Source of the DNA: CAMAVH01 sp964628235
GTDB lineage: Bacteria; Pseudomonadota; Alphaproteobacteria; SMXQ01
DNA: 64,000 bases
Assembly: GCA_964628235.1 (NCBI GenBank)
Contig: CAZVLU010000010.1
Location: 17,026 to 81,025, forward strand
Direction: 5' to 3'
The notes below the pieces were generated by a model. It had not been told where the DNA came from and did no database searches. It worked only from the letters and a program-made list of their open reading frames with translations. Numbering within the stretch: position 1 is the stretch's first letter; each line of letters begins with the position of its first letter. Positions 49,973 to 59,849 of the stretch are shown here, piece by piece. Both the position numbers and the translations under genes were made by a program.

Positions 49973-50461
49973 CTAACGGTCGAGGATCATGGCGGCGTAA
50001 GTCGCTTCGGCGACCAGAACGCCATCGACCTTGGCCTCGGCGTTGAACTTCCACACATTGCCGCGGTGACGGTCCTTGACGACGTGAATATGAACCCGGT
50101 CGCCCGGCATGACCGGCTTGCGAAAACGCGCATGATCGACCGACATGAAATAGACCAGCTTGCCCTCGAAGGCCTTGCCGAGCGTCTGAACCACCAGCAC
50201 TGCGGATGTCTGCGCCATCGCCTCGATAATGAGGACGCCGGGCATGACCGGCTCGGATGGGAAATGGCCCTGGAAGAACGGCTCGTTGATCGTCACATTT
50301 TTGATGCCGACAGCGCTTTCGCCGGCGATCACGTTCTCGACGCGGTCGATCATCAGGAACGGATAGCGGTGCGGGATCATCTGCATGATGCGATGCAGAT
50401 CGATCGTCAAACCCGCCTTCGGTTCGCCGTCCTTCCGTTCATTGTGCGTTTCAGCGTCCAT
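49973..50461 (-). CDS. fabZ: 3-hydroxyacyl-ACP dehydratase FabZ
   Basis: Dehydrates 3-hydroxyacyl-ACP in fatty-acid elongation and competes with LpxA for the same substrate. The 162-residue hot-dog protein has the active-site His in FFQGHFP and Glu in GVLIIEAMAQ. The N-terminal 15 residues before IDLHRIMQMIPHRYPF are polar and may be extra. It sits between lpxD and lpxA as in most Gram-negatives. Confidence 0.96.
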   Translation of the reverse strand: MDAETHNERKDGEPKAGLTIDLHRIMQMIPHRYPFLMIDRVENVIAGESAVGIKNVTINEPFFQGHFPSEPVMPGVLIIEAMAQTSAVLVVQTLGKAFEGKLVYFMSVDHARFRKPVMPGDRVHIHVVKDRHRGNVWKFNAEAKVDGVLVAEATYAAMILDR

Positions 50462-50478
50462 TGCCGTTCTGCTCTCTC

Positions 50479-51549
50479 TTACTCAGCATTGCCCGCGTCG
50501 TCGTCTTTGCTTCCGCCAAGCGCGCCGGGCGTCGGTTTAGCTTTCCCCATGCGCACCATGCGAGCGATCTGACGGCGCCATTCACGAACCGGCACGGCGG
50601 GGATGCCGCCCATCTCCAGCCCGGCAGGGATATTGGAATGGACGCCGCTCTTGGCGGCGATGCGCACGCCCGAGCCGATGTTCAAATGCCCCGCCAAGCC
50701 GGTCTGGCCGCCAATGACGACATAATCTCCAAGCTTGGTGCTGCCCGAAATGCCGACCTGGGAGACGATCACGCAGCCCCGGCCCATCTGCACGTTGTGC
50801 CCGATTTGCACCAAATTATCAATCATGCAGCCGTCGCCGATGACAGTATCCGGCCCGGCGCCGCGGTCGATCGCGCTGTTCGCGCCGATCTCCACGTCGT
50901 TTCCGATGACGACGCGGCCAAGCTGGGGAATCCGCAAATGGCCATTCGGACCGCTGGCGAAGCCGAAGCCGTCCTGGCCGATTCGGGCGCCAGCATAAAT
51001 ATAGACCCGCGCGCCGATTAGGCTGTGAGTGACGCTGGCGCCAGGCCCGACGGTGCAATCATCTCCCATGATCACGCCAGCGCCGATGACCGCGTTGGCG
51101 CCGATATGACAGCGCGCGCCAAGCTGGGCGCCAGCGCCGACGACAGCCCCGGGTTCAAGCCGGCAACCATCGCCAAGCTTGGCCGACGGATCGACCGCTG
51201 CCGTGGCGGCGATGGCAGCGACAAGCGGCGGCGCAGGATAGAAGGCGCGGGCGATCTTGGCGAAGGCGAGATAGGGCGCTTCGGAGAGCAGAGGGGTCAT
51301 CCCGGCGGGGGCGCGGTCAGCGTGCGCCTTGGCGACCACGCAGGCCCCTGCCCGGCTCGCGGAGAAGACGTCGAGATATCTGCGGTTGTCGAGAAAGCTG
51401 ATGTGATCAGCATTCGCACTGTCGAGCGGCGAGACATCGCGAATCAAGCGAGAGGCATCGGCTCCCGTCAGCAAACTAGCGCCGGCGATCTCGGCCAATT
51501 GCCCTAGCGTGAAGGGCCCTGCAGCCGCGAAAAATCTCGGATCAGCCAT
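50479..51549 (-). CDS. lpxD: UDP-3-O-acylglucosamine N-acyltransferase
   Basis: Adds the second 3-hydroxyacyl chain in lipid A synthesis. The 356-residue protein has the N-terminal uridine-binding domain (ISFLDNRRYLD), then a long hexapeptide-repeat beta-helix with the catalytic His region near IGHNVQMGRGC, and a C-terminal helix. It is four bases downstream of the skp/ompH gene. Confidence 0.96.
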   Translation of the reverse strand: MADPRFFAAAGPFTLGQLAEIAGASLLTGADASRLIRDVSPLDSANADHISFLDNRRYLDVFSASRAGACVVAKAHADRAPAGMTPLLSEAPYLAFAKIARAFYPAPPLVAAIAATAAVDPSAKLGDGCRLEPGAVVGAGAQLGARCHIGANAVIGAGVIMGDDCTVGPGASVTHSLIGARVYIYAGARIGQDGFGFASGPNGHLRIPQLGRVVIGNDVEIGANSAIDRGAGPDTVIGDGCMIDNLVQIGHNVQMGRGCVIVSQVGISGSTKLGDYVVIGGQTGLAGHLNIGSGVRIAAKSGVHSNIPAGLEMGGIPAVPVREWRRQIARMVRMGKAKPTPGALGGSKDDDAGNAE

Positions 51550-51553
51550 CGCC

Positions 51554-52135
51554 TCATCTGCCGGCCGGCTTGGCCGGCGCGGCAGGCGTCGCCGCCACGG
51601 GCGCCGGCGGCGGCACCTTGACTGAGGGTAGCTTCGAGTTCAGACGCTTCATCACGTCGTCGGTCACTTCCATTTGCGGGCTGTGGTAGATCGTCTGGCT
51701 TTTCGGCAGGACAAGCGTGAATTTGCGCTCTTCTACAAGCGCGCCGATGATCGTGTTCAGCTCTTTCTGCACCGAGCCCATCGCCACTTGCACCGATTTA
51801 TCGAGCTCGCGTTTGCGGTTCTCGACGTCGCGCTGAAGATTGCCGACACGCTGCTCGAAGGCGCGGCGGCGCTCCGCAAAGGCTTCCGGCGAGATGATCG
51901 TGCGCTGTCGGTTCAATTCCTGCTCGGCAGTGCGCAGCTCGTTTTCCTGCTTGGTGATGTCCTGCTGATAGGTCGTCCGCAGTTTGGCGATTTGATCGCC
52001 GATCGACTTGGTCGCCGACGAGTCGCGCATGATCCGCTGGGTATCGACGACCGCCACGTTCTGCTGCGCCAAGGCAGGCGCGGAGACGGCGATCAAACCG
52101 GCGATCAAGCAGGGCAAAAGAAGCTGACGCATCAT
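51554..52135 (-). CDS. skp: Periplasmic chaperone Skp/OmpH family
   Basis: Holds unfolded outer-membrane proteins on the way to BAM. The 193-residue protein has a signal peptide ending ...APALAQQNVAVVD, then a long coiled coil (about 45-130) rich in Glu/Arg/Gln, and a Pro/Ala-rich tail. It lies 2 bases after bamA, the usual position. Confidence 0.92.
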   Translation of the reverse strand: MMRQLLLPCLIAGLIAVSAPALAQQNVAVVDTQRIMRDSSATKSIGDQIAKLRTTYQQDITKQENELRTAEQELNRQRTIISPEAFAERRRAFEQRVGNLQRDVENRKRELDKSVQVAMGSVQKELNTIIGALVEERKFTLVLPKSQTIYHSPQMEVTDDVMKRLNSKLPSVKVPPPAPVAATPAAPAKPAGR

Positions 52136-52137
52136 CG

Positions 52138-54450
52138 TTAGAACCTTGAACCAAAGTTGAAGCTGAAGACCTCAGTCTGGTCGAATGTTTCCTTGACGAT
52201 GGGGAAACCGAGATCGACGCGGACCGGACCAAACGGAGTCTTGAGACCGAGACCGACGCCAACGACGACGCGCGGCGCGCTTGAATCGTTGATGCGCGGA
52301 CCGGTGGGATCGTCCTCCACGCCTGTCGAAGCGCCGACATCGGTGAAGAAAAACCCTTTCATGCCGAATTCGCGCCCGACATTGATCGGGATGGCCAATT
52401 CGACGCTGCCGACATAGTACAAGTTGCTGCCGAGGGAATCTTGCGTCGTGGAGTCGCGCGAGCCGACGCCGCCACGCTCGAAACCGCGGAAACTATCGCC
52501 GCCGATGAAGAAGCGATCCGACAGATTGAGCGGCTCGCTATTCAAATTGGCGACGTATCCCGCCCTTGCCGCAGTGCTGAGAACCCAATTGTCGAACAGC
52601 GGGAAGTAGACGACGGCGGAAGCGTCGGTCTTGATAAAGCGCTCGCTGCCGCCAAGCCCCGCGAACGTGTTGCCGAATCGGATGAAGTAGCCCTCGCTGG
52701 GCTCGAGTTTGCTGTCGCGCGTGTCGTAAGCGATCGTATGGCCGATAGCCGAGGTCGTCGACGTCCCTTCTTGCCGCTGCAAATAGACCGACGAGTCGGT
52801 ATTCACGTTGGAGATATCGTCCTCGGCGATTCTGTAATTAAAGCCGTGGCTCAACCGCTCGTTATAATTGAAGCCCGTCCGCAACGTGATGCCGGTGACT
52901 CTTTCCTCGAAGCGGATGCTGCTGACTTTTTCGCGAGTGATTTGCGACACGTCGATGCCGGCCGACATGTTGCGATCGAGGAAGTAAGGCTCGGTGAAAC
53001 CGACCTGCGCTTCTTGAGTCGTCGTGCCGAGCAGCAGTTTTGCGGTCGCGCGCTGCCCCTTGCCGAGCAGATTGCGTTCGGTGACCTGGATAATGCTGAT
53101 GAGACCTTGAGACGAGGAGAACCCGCCGCCGATATTCAGCGAGCCGGTCGATTGTTCCTCGACCTCGACCTGCAGCACCGCTTTATCCGGCGCCGAGCCT
53201 TCGATACGGCGGATCTCCGACTTCTTGAAATAGCCGAGGTCGCGGATACGTTGGCGCGAACGATTGAGCTTGGCGGTGTTGAAGGCGTCGCCCTCGACCA
53301 AACGGAACTCGCGGCGGATGACGCGATCTTGCGTGCGCGTATTGCCGATGATGTCGATGCGCTCGACGAAGACGCGCGGCCCTTCGTTGATCTCGTAGGT
53401 GATGTCGATCGTCTGGCTATCGCGGTTGCGTTCGACGCGCGGGCGCACATCGACGAAACCGTAGCCCTGGCTGCCGACGGCGTCGGTCAGCTTGTTGACG
53501 GTCTCTTCGACCTCGTTGGCGTTGTACCAATCGTCGCTGTCATGACTTAACAGCGCGCGCAGCGACTCGGTGTCGAGATCTTTCAGTTGCGTCACCAGGT
53601 CGATCTTGCCGAACTTGTAGCGCGCGCCTTCTTCGATGGTGAAGGTGACGAAGAAGTCCTCGCGGTCCGGCGTCAGCTCTGCGACGGCGGAGATGACGCG
53701 GAAATCGGCGTAACCCTGACTGAGGTAGAATCGGCGGAGCAATTCGCGGTCGTTCTGCAACTGATCCGGGTCGTAAATGTCGTCGCTGAGCAAGAAACTG
53801 AACCAGCTCGACTCCTGCGAAGCGATGACCCCTTGAAGCTGAGAATCGCTAAAGCGCTTGTTGCCGACGAAGGTGATCTGCTGAATTTTCGTCGCCGGCC
53901 CTTCGTTGACCTCAAACACCAGATCGACGCGGTTTTGCGACTGCTGAATGACCTTGGGCTCGACCGTCGCGGCGAAACGGCCGCGCCGGCGGTAAAGATC
54001 GAGAATGCGCTTCACGTCGGCCTGCACTCGAGTACGCGTATAGACGACGCGCGGACGCAATTGCACTTCCTTCTCGAGCGTGTCGCGCTCGATGATGTCG
54101 TTGCCCTCGAACGCCAGCCGATTGATGATCGGGTTCTCGGCGACGCGGATGATGAGCGCGGCGCCTTCGCGGCGCAGCGCCACATCGGCGAACAAGCCGG
54201 TGGCGAACAGCGCTTTGAGCGAGGCGTCGGTCTGCTCGGCGTTGAAATTGTCGCCGGCCTTGACGGTGAGGTAAGACAGCACCGTTTCCGGCTCGATGCG
54301 CTGCAAGCCTTCGACGCGGATTTCGCTGATGCGGCCGCCATCCTGGGCGACGGCTGCGCCCGGCATGGCGAGGGCGGCAAGCAGAAACCAAGCCGCAAAA
54401 AGGCTCGTCATGCCGCGAAGCATTGTCGCAACTTTCTTCATATTTCGCAT
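52138..54450 (-). CDS. bamA: Outer-membrane protein assembly factor BamA
   Basis: The central barrel of the BAM complex, which folds and inserts outer-membrane proteins. The 770-residue precursor has a signal peptide ending ...GAAVAQDGG, five POTRA repeats (about 38-425) and a 16-strand barrel. The lid-loop region FFTDVGAS, the preceding RGFERGGVG (VRGF/Y-type motif), and the C-terminal Phe in FNFGSRF are visible. A start at 54441 is an alternative. Confidence 0.97.
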   Translation of the reverse strand: MRNMKKVATMLRGMTSLFAAWFLLAALAMPGAAVAQDGGRISEIRVEGLQRIEPETVLSYLTVKAGDNFNAEQTDASLKALFATGLFADVALRREGAALIIRVAENPIINRLAFEGNDIIERDTLEKEVQLRPRVVYTRTRVQADVKRILDLYRRRGRFAATVEPKVIQQSQNRVDLVFEVNEGPATKIQQITFVGNKRFSDSQLQGVIASQESSWFSFLLSDDIYDPDQLQNDRELLRRFYLSQGYADFRVISAVAELTPDREDFFVTFTIEEGARYKFGKIDLVTQLKDLDTESLRALLSHDSDDWYNANEVEETVNKLTDAVGSQGYGFVDVRPRVERNRDSQTIDITYEINEGPRVFVERIDIIGNTRTQDRVIRREFRLVEGDAFNTAKLNRSRQRIRDLGYFKKSEIRRIEGSAPDKAVLQVEVEEQSTGSLNIGGGFSSSQGLISIIQVTERNLLGKGQRATAKLLLGTTTQEAQVGFTEPYFLDRNMSAGIDVSQITREKVSSIRFEERVTGITLRTGFNYNERLSHGFNYRIAEDDISNVNTDSSVYLQRQEGTSTTSAIGHTIAYDTRDSKLEPSEGYFIRFGNTFAGLGGSERFIKTDASAVVYFPLFDNWVLSTAARAGYVANLNSEPLNLSDRFFIGGDSFRGFERGGVGSRDSTTQDSLGSNLYYVGSVELAIPINVGREFGMKGFFFTDVGASTGVEDDPTGPRINDSSAPRVVVGVGLGLKTPFGPVRVDLGFPIVKETFDQTEVFSFNFGSRF

Positions 54451-54457
54451 CTCGATA

Positions 54458-55588
54458 TCAGGTCACTAGACCTTTGAAGAACGCGACCACGCCCTCGAAC
54501 CGCATGAGGTCTTGATAAGTCACGAACACGAACAGCGTCAGCACCAAACCGAGGCCGACGCGAAACCCATACTCCACCACGCGCTCGCTTAAGGGGCGGC
54601 CGCGCAGCGCCTCGTAGCCGTAGAACATCAAATGGCCGCCGTCGAGCATCGGCACCGGGAAGAGGTTGATCAAGCCCAGATTGATCGACAGCACGGCAAG
54701 GAACCAGAACACGTCGGCGATATGGCCTTCGGCGACTTGACCCGACATCTGCGCGATGCGGATCGGCCCGCCGAGATCTTCGGCCGAGCGCGAACCGCTC
54801 AAGATTTGTCCGACCGCCTGCAGCGTGAAGACGCTCATGCGGAACGTCTCTTGCGAAGCGCGCCACAGCGCCGTCGCCGGGTCGTGGCGGGCGTAGGCGT
54901 TGCCGGTGCGGCTGACGCCAAGCAGTCCGATTTTTTCCGTATTGCCGAAACGGTCGGTCAACTCGCTGCGCTGCGGCGTCGCCGTCACGGTCAATTCGCG
55001 GCCATCGCGCTCGACCGTCATGCGCAGCGGCACATCCGGATTCATGCGGACGACGCGCTGCACGTCCTCGAAGCGCTCGACGCGCGACCCGTCGATGGCG
55101 CGGATCACGTCGCCGGCGCGCAAGCCGGCTTTTTCAGCCGCGCTCCCCGGCTGGATCGCGCCAACGTCGGTTGGCGTGAAAGGCTGGCCGACGGTCGAGA
55201 ACATCGCCGCCAGGATGACGATGGCAAGAATGAAATTGGCGATGGGGCCGGCGGCGACGATAGCGGCGCGTTGGCCGACGCGCTTGTGGTGGAACGAGAC
55301 GGCCTTTTCGGCCGCCGTCATTTCGGGAGCGTCGGGCGATTTCGCCGCGCTCGATTCGCCGAACATCTTCACGTAGCCGCCGAGCGGCAGCAGGCTCAGC
55401 TTCCAGCGTGTGCCGCTGCGGTCGTTCCAGCCGAACAGCTCCGGGCCGAAGCCGACGGAAAACACTTCGACACGGACGCCGTTGTATTTGGCCACCGAGT
55501 AATGGCCGAGCTCGTGCACGAAGACGATCACCGTCAAGATGAACAGGAACGACGCGCCGTTGGTCCAGATGAAGTTGAGAATGTCCAT
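54458..55588 (-). CDS. rseP: Site-2 metalloprotease RseP
   Basis: An intramembrane zinc protease that cleaves anti-sigma factors and leftover signal peptides. The 376-residue protein has HExxH in VFVHELGHYSV, one PDZ domain (about 125-205, with AGLRAGDVI), and the second metal motif LDGGH in PMLDGGHLMFYG. One PDZ rather than two is common in alphaproteobacteria. It lies seven bases before bamA. Confidence 0.95.
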   Translation of the reverse strand: MDILNFIWTNGASFLFILTVIVFVHELGHYSVAKYNGVRVEVFSVGFGPELFGWNDRSGTRWKLSLLPLGGYVKMFGESSAAKSPDAPEMTAAEKAVSFHHKRVGQRAAIVAAGPIANFILAIVILAAMFSTVGQPFTPTDVGAIQPGSAAEKAGLRAGDVIRAIDGSRVERFEDVQRVVRMNPDVPLRMTVERDGRELTVTATPQRSELTDRFGNTEKIGLLGVSRTGNAYARHDPATALWRASQETFRMSVFTLQAVGQILSGSRSAEDLGGPIRIAQMSGQVAEGHIADVFWFLAVLSINLGLINLFPVPMLDGGHLMFYGYEALRGRPLSERVVEYGFRVGLGLVLTLFVFVTYQDLMRFEGVVAFFKGLVT

Positions 55589-55663
55589 ATCAGCCCAAGA
55601 GTTCAGCTCAACTCCACATCACGACCGGCCCCGCTCGGGGCGGCCCACCTCCACCGCGCCCAG

Positions 55664-56875
55664 CTAGGCCAGACGGGCGGCTATCCAACGTTCGGCCTCG
55701 CGCCGAGCCTGCCCATCGACCTCGATGACCGCATCGAGCGTATCGACCGCCGGCGCCGGCAAGGCTTCCAACGCATGTTCGACGACTTGGGTGATGTCGA
55801 GGAACGTAATGCGGCCCTCCAAAAACCCTTGGACGGCAACCTCGTTGGCGGCGTTGAGGACTGTAGGGGCACCGCGCCCCGCTTGCAAGGATTCCCGCGC
55901 CAGCCGAAGGGCAGGAAATCGTTTTTGATCAGGGGCTTCGAAGGTTAAAGCGCCGATTTTCGCCAAATCCAGTCGGGCTGCCGGAGAGCCCTCCCGGCGG
56001 GGCCATGCCAGGGCGTACGCGATCGGGGTCCGCATATCCGGCACCCCCATCTGGGCGAGCACCGAGCCGTCCGAATAGGCGACCATGCTGTGGATGACCG
56101 ATTGGGGGTGGACGAGGATCTCGATCCGCTCCTCGGGCACCGGAAACAGGTGGTAAGCCTCGATCAGCTCCAGGCCTTTGTTCATCATGGTGGCAGAATC
56201 GACGGAAATCTTGGCCCCCATGTCCCAATTTGGATGGGCCACGGCCTGCGCCGGGGTCACTTCGGCCATTTGGTCGCGGCTGAAGCCCAAAAATGGCCCG
56301 CCTGACGCGGTCAAGATGATGCGGTCGACCGCCTGGGCGTTGTCGAAGTCGAACACCTGGAAGATGGCGCTATGCTCGGAATCGACCGGCAGCAGGGTGG
56401 CGCCGCTCTGGGCCACCTCGGCGAGCATGATATCGCCGGCGCAGACGAGACATTCTTTGTTGGCCAACCCGACGGTCGCGCCGCGGCGCACGGCGGTGAG
56501 CGTCGGCTCCAGGCCGGCGGCCCCGACGATGGCCGCCATGACCCACTCGGCCGGCATGTCGGCCGCTTCCATGAGGGCCTCGCGGCCCGCGCTGACGGCA
56601 ATGTTGGTGCCGGCGAGGCCCGCTTTCAGCTCGTCGTAGAGCCGCGCATCGGCGATCACCGCCATGCGCGGGCGAAACCGCAGAGCCTGTTCGATCAGCA
56701 AATTGACGTTGCTATGCGCCGTCAGCGCTTCAATGGCATAGCCGCCCATGTCGCGCGAGACCAGATCGAGCGTGTTGCAGCCGATCGAGCCTGTCGAGCC
56801 GAGGATGGTGATCGAGCGCGGCCCGACGCCGTCCTGGCGCGGCCGCGGCGTCGGCTTGCGGGCGGCGACGCTCAT
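55664..56875 (-). CDS. dxr: 1-deoxy-D-xylulose-5-phosphate reductoisomerase
   Basis: Makes methylerythritol 4-phosphate in the non-mevalonate isoprenoid pathway. The 403-residue enzyme has the NADPH-binding ITILGSTGSIG, ANKECLV, the metal-binding PVDSEHSAIFQ, and SGGPF. The ATG at 56875 overlaps the cdsA stop (ATGA) and excludes a longer frame that is antisense-like sequence within cdsA. A 75-base gap separates it from rseP. Confidence 0.96.
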   Translation of the reverse strand: MSVAARKPTPRPRQDGVGPRSITILGSTGSIGCNTLDLVSRDMGGYAIEALTAHSNVNLLIEQALRFRPRMAVIADARLYDELKAGLAGTNIAVSAGREALMEAADMPAEWVMAAIVGAAGLEPTLTAVRRGATVGLANKECLVCAGDIMLAEVAQSGATLLPVDSEHSAIFQVFDFDNAQAVDRIILTASGGPFLGFSRDQMAEVTPAQAVAHPNWDMGAKISVDSATMMNKGLELIEAYHLFPVPEERIEILVHPQSVIHSMVAYSDGSVLAQMGVPDMRTPIAYALAWPRREGSPAARLDLAKIGALTFEAPDQKRFPALRLARESLQAGRGAPTVLNAANEVAVQGFLEGRITFLDITQVVEHALEALPAPAVDTLDAVIEVDGQARREAERWIAARLA

Positions 56876-57693
56876 GGCCACAGCCTCCAGCCATTGCCAG
56901 CGAGCAGAACAAGCGCCCAGACCGGCGCGACCGCCAACAGGCCGTCGACGCGATCCAAAATGCCGCCATGGCCGGGGATCAGCGTGCCCGAATCCTTGAC
57001 GTTGAAATGGCGTTTGACCATGGACTCGCCGAGGTCGCCGACTTGCGCCACTGCGGCAAGACCGGCGCTGATCAGCGCCGCAAGCGCCAAGTGCGCGCCG
57101 AGCGAGACGGCGAAAGCGATCCCGACCAAAGCGGCGGCGACCATGCCGCCGGCCAGACCCGCCCAGGTCTTGTTCGGGCTGGCAACAGGAGCCAGCTTCG
57201 GCCCGCCGATCGTTTTGCCGGCGGCCATGGCTCCTGTATCGGTCGCCCAAACGAGCGCGATGATCCAGAGGACCGTGACGAATCCCGTTTCCGGATCGGC
57301 GCGCAACCAAACAAAGGCGACATAGGGCACACCGACGTAGAGAGCGCCGAACGCCTGCAACAGCGGCGCGCGCCGCTCGATGCCGCGCGCGATCAGGAAG
57401 ACTACGGCGAAGCAAGCTACCGCCAGCCAGAGCGCGAGTTGATAGGCCTGAAGGACCGCCGCCAAAGCCACGACGACGATGGCGGCGAGCAGCGCCCACG
57501 TCGCCTGATCGTTTCTTTTGGCTTCGGAGGCGCCTGGGCCTGCGCAGAGCCGATCCCATTCGAACGCCATGAAAAGCGCGGCGATGCCGAGCAATCCCTC
57601 GAACCACGGCGAGCCGGCGAATTCCGCCGCCAGCACGGGGACCGCCAAAAGCAACGCTGACAGCGTTCTCGTGCGTAACGCTCTAATCGCCAT
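56872..57693 (-). CDS. cdsA: Phosphatidate cytidylyltransferase
   Basis: Makes CDP-diacylglycerol, the precursor of membrane phospholipids. The 273-residue polytopic protein has the family signature spread over GESMVKRHFNVKDSG, LIPGHGGILDRVDG and the upstream GPKLAPVASPNKTWAG. The ATG at 57693, one base after the uppS stop, begins MAIRALRTRTL followed by the first TM helix; the open frame upstream overlaps uppS. Confidence 0.95.
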   Translation of the reverse strand: MAIRALRTRTLSALLLAVPVLAAEFAGSPWFEGLLGIAALFMAFEWDRLCAGPGASEAKRNDQATWALLAAIVVVALAAVLQAYQLALWLAVACFAVVFLIARGIERRAPLLQAFGALYVGVPYVAFVWLRADPETGFVTVLWIIALVWATDTGAMAAGKTIGGPKLAPVASPNKTWAGLAGGMVAAALVGIAFAVSLGAHLALAALISAGLAAVAQVGDLGESMVKRHFNVKDSGTLIPGHGGILDRVDGLLAVAPVWALVLLAGNGWRLWP

Positions 57694-57694
57694 G

Positions 57695-58429
57695 CTACCC
57701 GCTGGAGGCGCCGTATCGTCTCTCGCGACGATTGAATTCATGTATGGCGTCTTCCAGATGGGATTTGTTGAAGTCTGGCCACAAGACGTCGAGAAATACC
57801 AGTTCGGCATAGGCCGATTGCCACAACAGGAAGTTGCTGAGGCGCTGCTCGCCGCTGGTGCGCAGCACAAGATCCGGATCGGGCAGGTCGGCAGTGCCGA
57901 GGAACCCGGCGAAGAGGCGTTCGTCGATCGCTTCGGCGCGCACCAGGCCGGCTTGCACGGCGACGGCCAGTTTGCGCGCGGCTGTGGCGATTTCCATGCG
58001 GCTGCCGTAATTCAGCGCCAGCGTCAAATGCAGCTTTGCGTTCGCTTCGGTCATCCGCTCGGCGTTCTCGATCAACGAGACGAGATCGGGCGACAGCCGT
58101 CCACGCTCGCCGATCACGCGCAAGCGCACGCCATGCTTGTGCAACTCGGCGATCTCGCTCTGCAAATAGCGTTTCAGCAGACCCATGAGGTCGGTGACTT
58201 CGTCCGCTGGGCGCTTCCAGTTTTCCGATGAAAAGCCGAACAACGTGAGATAGGACACGCCGAGTTCCATGCAGCCCTCGAGGGCGCGACGCACCGATTC
58301 GGCGCCCTGACGATGGCCGGCGATGCGCGGAAGGCCGCGCGCGTTCGCCCAACGGCCGTTGCCGTCCATGATAATGCCGATATGCGTCGGCGGGGTCGCC
58401 GGAGCCGGCTGACGGGGCAAGCTGGCCAT
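57695..58429 (-). CDS. uppS: Undecaprenyl diphosphate synthase
   Basis: Adds isopentenyl units in cis to farnesyl diphosphate to make the C55 carrier lipid for cell wall and O-antigen. The 244-residue protein has the catalytic Asp in IGIIMDGNGRWA, the TLFGFSSENWKRP loop, and the C-terminal RTSGEQRLSNFLLWQ. It begins four bases after frr. Confidence 0.96.
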   Translation of the reverse strand: MASLPRQPAPATPPTHIGIIMDGNGRWANARGLPRIAGHRQGAESVRRALEGCMELGVSYLTLFGFSSENWKRPADEVTDLMGLLKRYLQSEIAELHKHGVRLRVIGERGRLSPDLVSLIENAERMTEANAKLHLTLALNYGSRMEIATAARKLAVAVQAGLVRAEAIDERLFAGFLGTADLPDPDLVLRTSGEQRLSNFLLWQSAYAELVFLDVLWPDFNKSHLEDAIHEFNRRERRYGASSG

Positions 58430-58433
58430 AACC

Positions 58434-58991
58434 TCAGATCTGCATAATTTCTTTTTCTTTGGCCGCGAGAGCCTTGTCGATCTCGCCGATATGCGAGTCG
58501 GTCATGGCCTGCACTTTATCGGCCCAAGTGCGCTGCTCGTCTTGCGACAGCTTGCCGTCTTTTTCCATCTTCTTGAGCATGTCCATGCCGTCGCGGCGCA
58601 CGTTGCGCACCGAGACGCGGGCCTGCTCGGTGTATTTATGCGCGATCTTCACCAGCTCGGTGCGGCGCTCCTGGCTCAACTCAGGGATCGGCACGCGCAC
58701 GAGCTGGCCGTCGGCCGCCGGATTGAGGCCGAGACCAGCTTCGCGGATCGACTTCTGCACGCCGATGACGAGGCCCTTGTCCCACACGTTGACGGTGATC
58801 ATGCGCGGCTCGGGCACGTTGACGGTGCCGACCTGGGCGAGCGGCATCATCGAACCGTAGGCGTCCACCATGACGCGGTCGAGCAAGCTGACCGAGGCGC
58901 GACCGGTGCGCAGGCCGGTGAATTCTGTTTTAAGCGCCGTCAGGGCGCCGTCCATGCGGCGCTGGATGTCGCTGATATCGGGGTCGGCCAT
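58434..58991 (-). CDS. frr: Ribosome recycling factor
   Basis: Splits the post-termination ribosome together with EF-G. The 185-residue protein has the typical ALKTEFTGLRTGRAS, and the C-terminal helix with KKMEKDGKLSQDEQ. Standard length. It lies two bases after pyrH. Confidence 0.97.
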   Translation of the reverse strand: MADPDISDIQRRMDGALTALKTEFTGLRTGRASVSLLDRVMVDAYGSMMPLAQVGTVNVPEPRMITVNVWDKGLVIGVQKSIREAGLGLNPAADGQLVRVPIPELSQERRTELVKIAHKYTEQARVSVRNVRRDGMDMLKKMEKDGKLSQDEQRTWADKVQAMTDSHIGEIDKALAAKEKEIMQI

Positions 58992-58993
58992 TT

Positions 58994-59719
58994 TCAGGTC
59001 TCGCTAATGATGGTGAACTTGCCGCGGTGCGACACGACATCGGCCAAAGCCCCCGGATTATGCAGGGAAAAGACCAAAATCGGAATCTTGTTTTCGCGCG
59101 CCAACGAGATGGCTGCTGCGTCCATGACCTTGAGGTCCTTGGACAAAACGTCCATGTAGGTCAACGTATCGTAGCGCTTGGCGTCTTTGACCTTGTGCGG
59201 ATCGGCCGAATAGACGCCGTCCACCTGGGTGCCCTTCAACAGCGCGTCACAGCCCATTTCCGCAGCGCGCAGCGCTGCGGCGGTATCGGTGGTGAAGAAC
59301 GGGTTGCCGGTGCCGGCGGCGCAGATCACCACGCGGCCCTTCTCCATATGGCGGATGGCGCGGCGGCGGATATAGGGCTCGCAGACGGTCTGCATCGGGA
59401 TCGCCGAGCAGACGCGCGTCGGGACGTCCATGGCTTCCAGCGTGCTTTGCAGCGCCAGCGAGTTCATCACCGTGGCGAGCATGCCCATGTAGTCGGAACT
59501 AGCGCGCTCGAGGCCGGCGGTGACGCCCATGACGCCGCGAAAGATGTTGCCGCCGCCGACCACCAGGCAGACCTGCGTGCCCTCGGCGTGAACAGCCTTG
59601 ATCTCTTCGGCCAGGCGCTTGACGGTGCCATGGTCAAGGCCGAATTCGGCGTCGCCCATCAACGCTTCGCCCGACAGTTTCAAGAGAACGCGGCGGTAGC
59701 GGGATGCGGTGACGGCCAT
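58994..59719 (-). CDS. pyrH: Uridylate kinase
   Basis: Phosphorylates UMP to UDP. The 241-residue amino-acid-kinase-fold protein has YRRVLLKLSGEALMG, VVGGGNIFRG, AAGTGNPFFTTDTAA and the late KVKDAKRYD. A 130-base gap containing a hairpin separates it from tsf upstream. Confidence 0.97.
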   Translation of the reverse strand: MAVTASRYRRVLLKLSGEALMGDAEFGLDHGTVKRLAEEIKAVHAEGTQVCLVVGGGNIFRGVMGVTAGLERASSDYMGMLATVMNSLALQSTLEAMDVPTRVCSAIPMQTVCEPYIRRRAIRHMEKGRVVICAAGTGNPFFTTDTAAALRAAEMGCDALLKGTQVDGVYSADPHKVKDAKRYDTLTYMDVLSKDLKVMDAAAISLARENKIPILVFSLHNPGALADVVSHRGKFTIISET

Positions 59720-59813
59720 GACAGGTCCCTGACTGCTCTTTGATTTTGCGCGCCGAAGATCGCCCGAGACTGCGGCCTAATCAAGACGCAGATAAGGCAA
59801 GGCGCGGATAGCG

Positions 59814-59842
59814 AACGGCCCGGTCTTTGGAACCGGGCCGTT
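59814..59842. terminator. Hairpin after tsf
   Basis: Perfect 11-bp arms AACGGCCCGGT and ACCGGGCCGTT around a seven-base loop, seven bases beyond the tsf stop. No T run follows on the minus strand, so it may be a weak terminator or a 3'-end stabiliser. Confidence 0.55.
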
Positions 59843-59849
59843 GGAAGCG

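Noticed and set aside
55664..57607. A 647-residue fused protein including dxr
   Set aside because: The upstream part is an alternate frame of cdsA; the ATG at 56875 with ATGA overlap is the proper dxr start.
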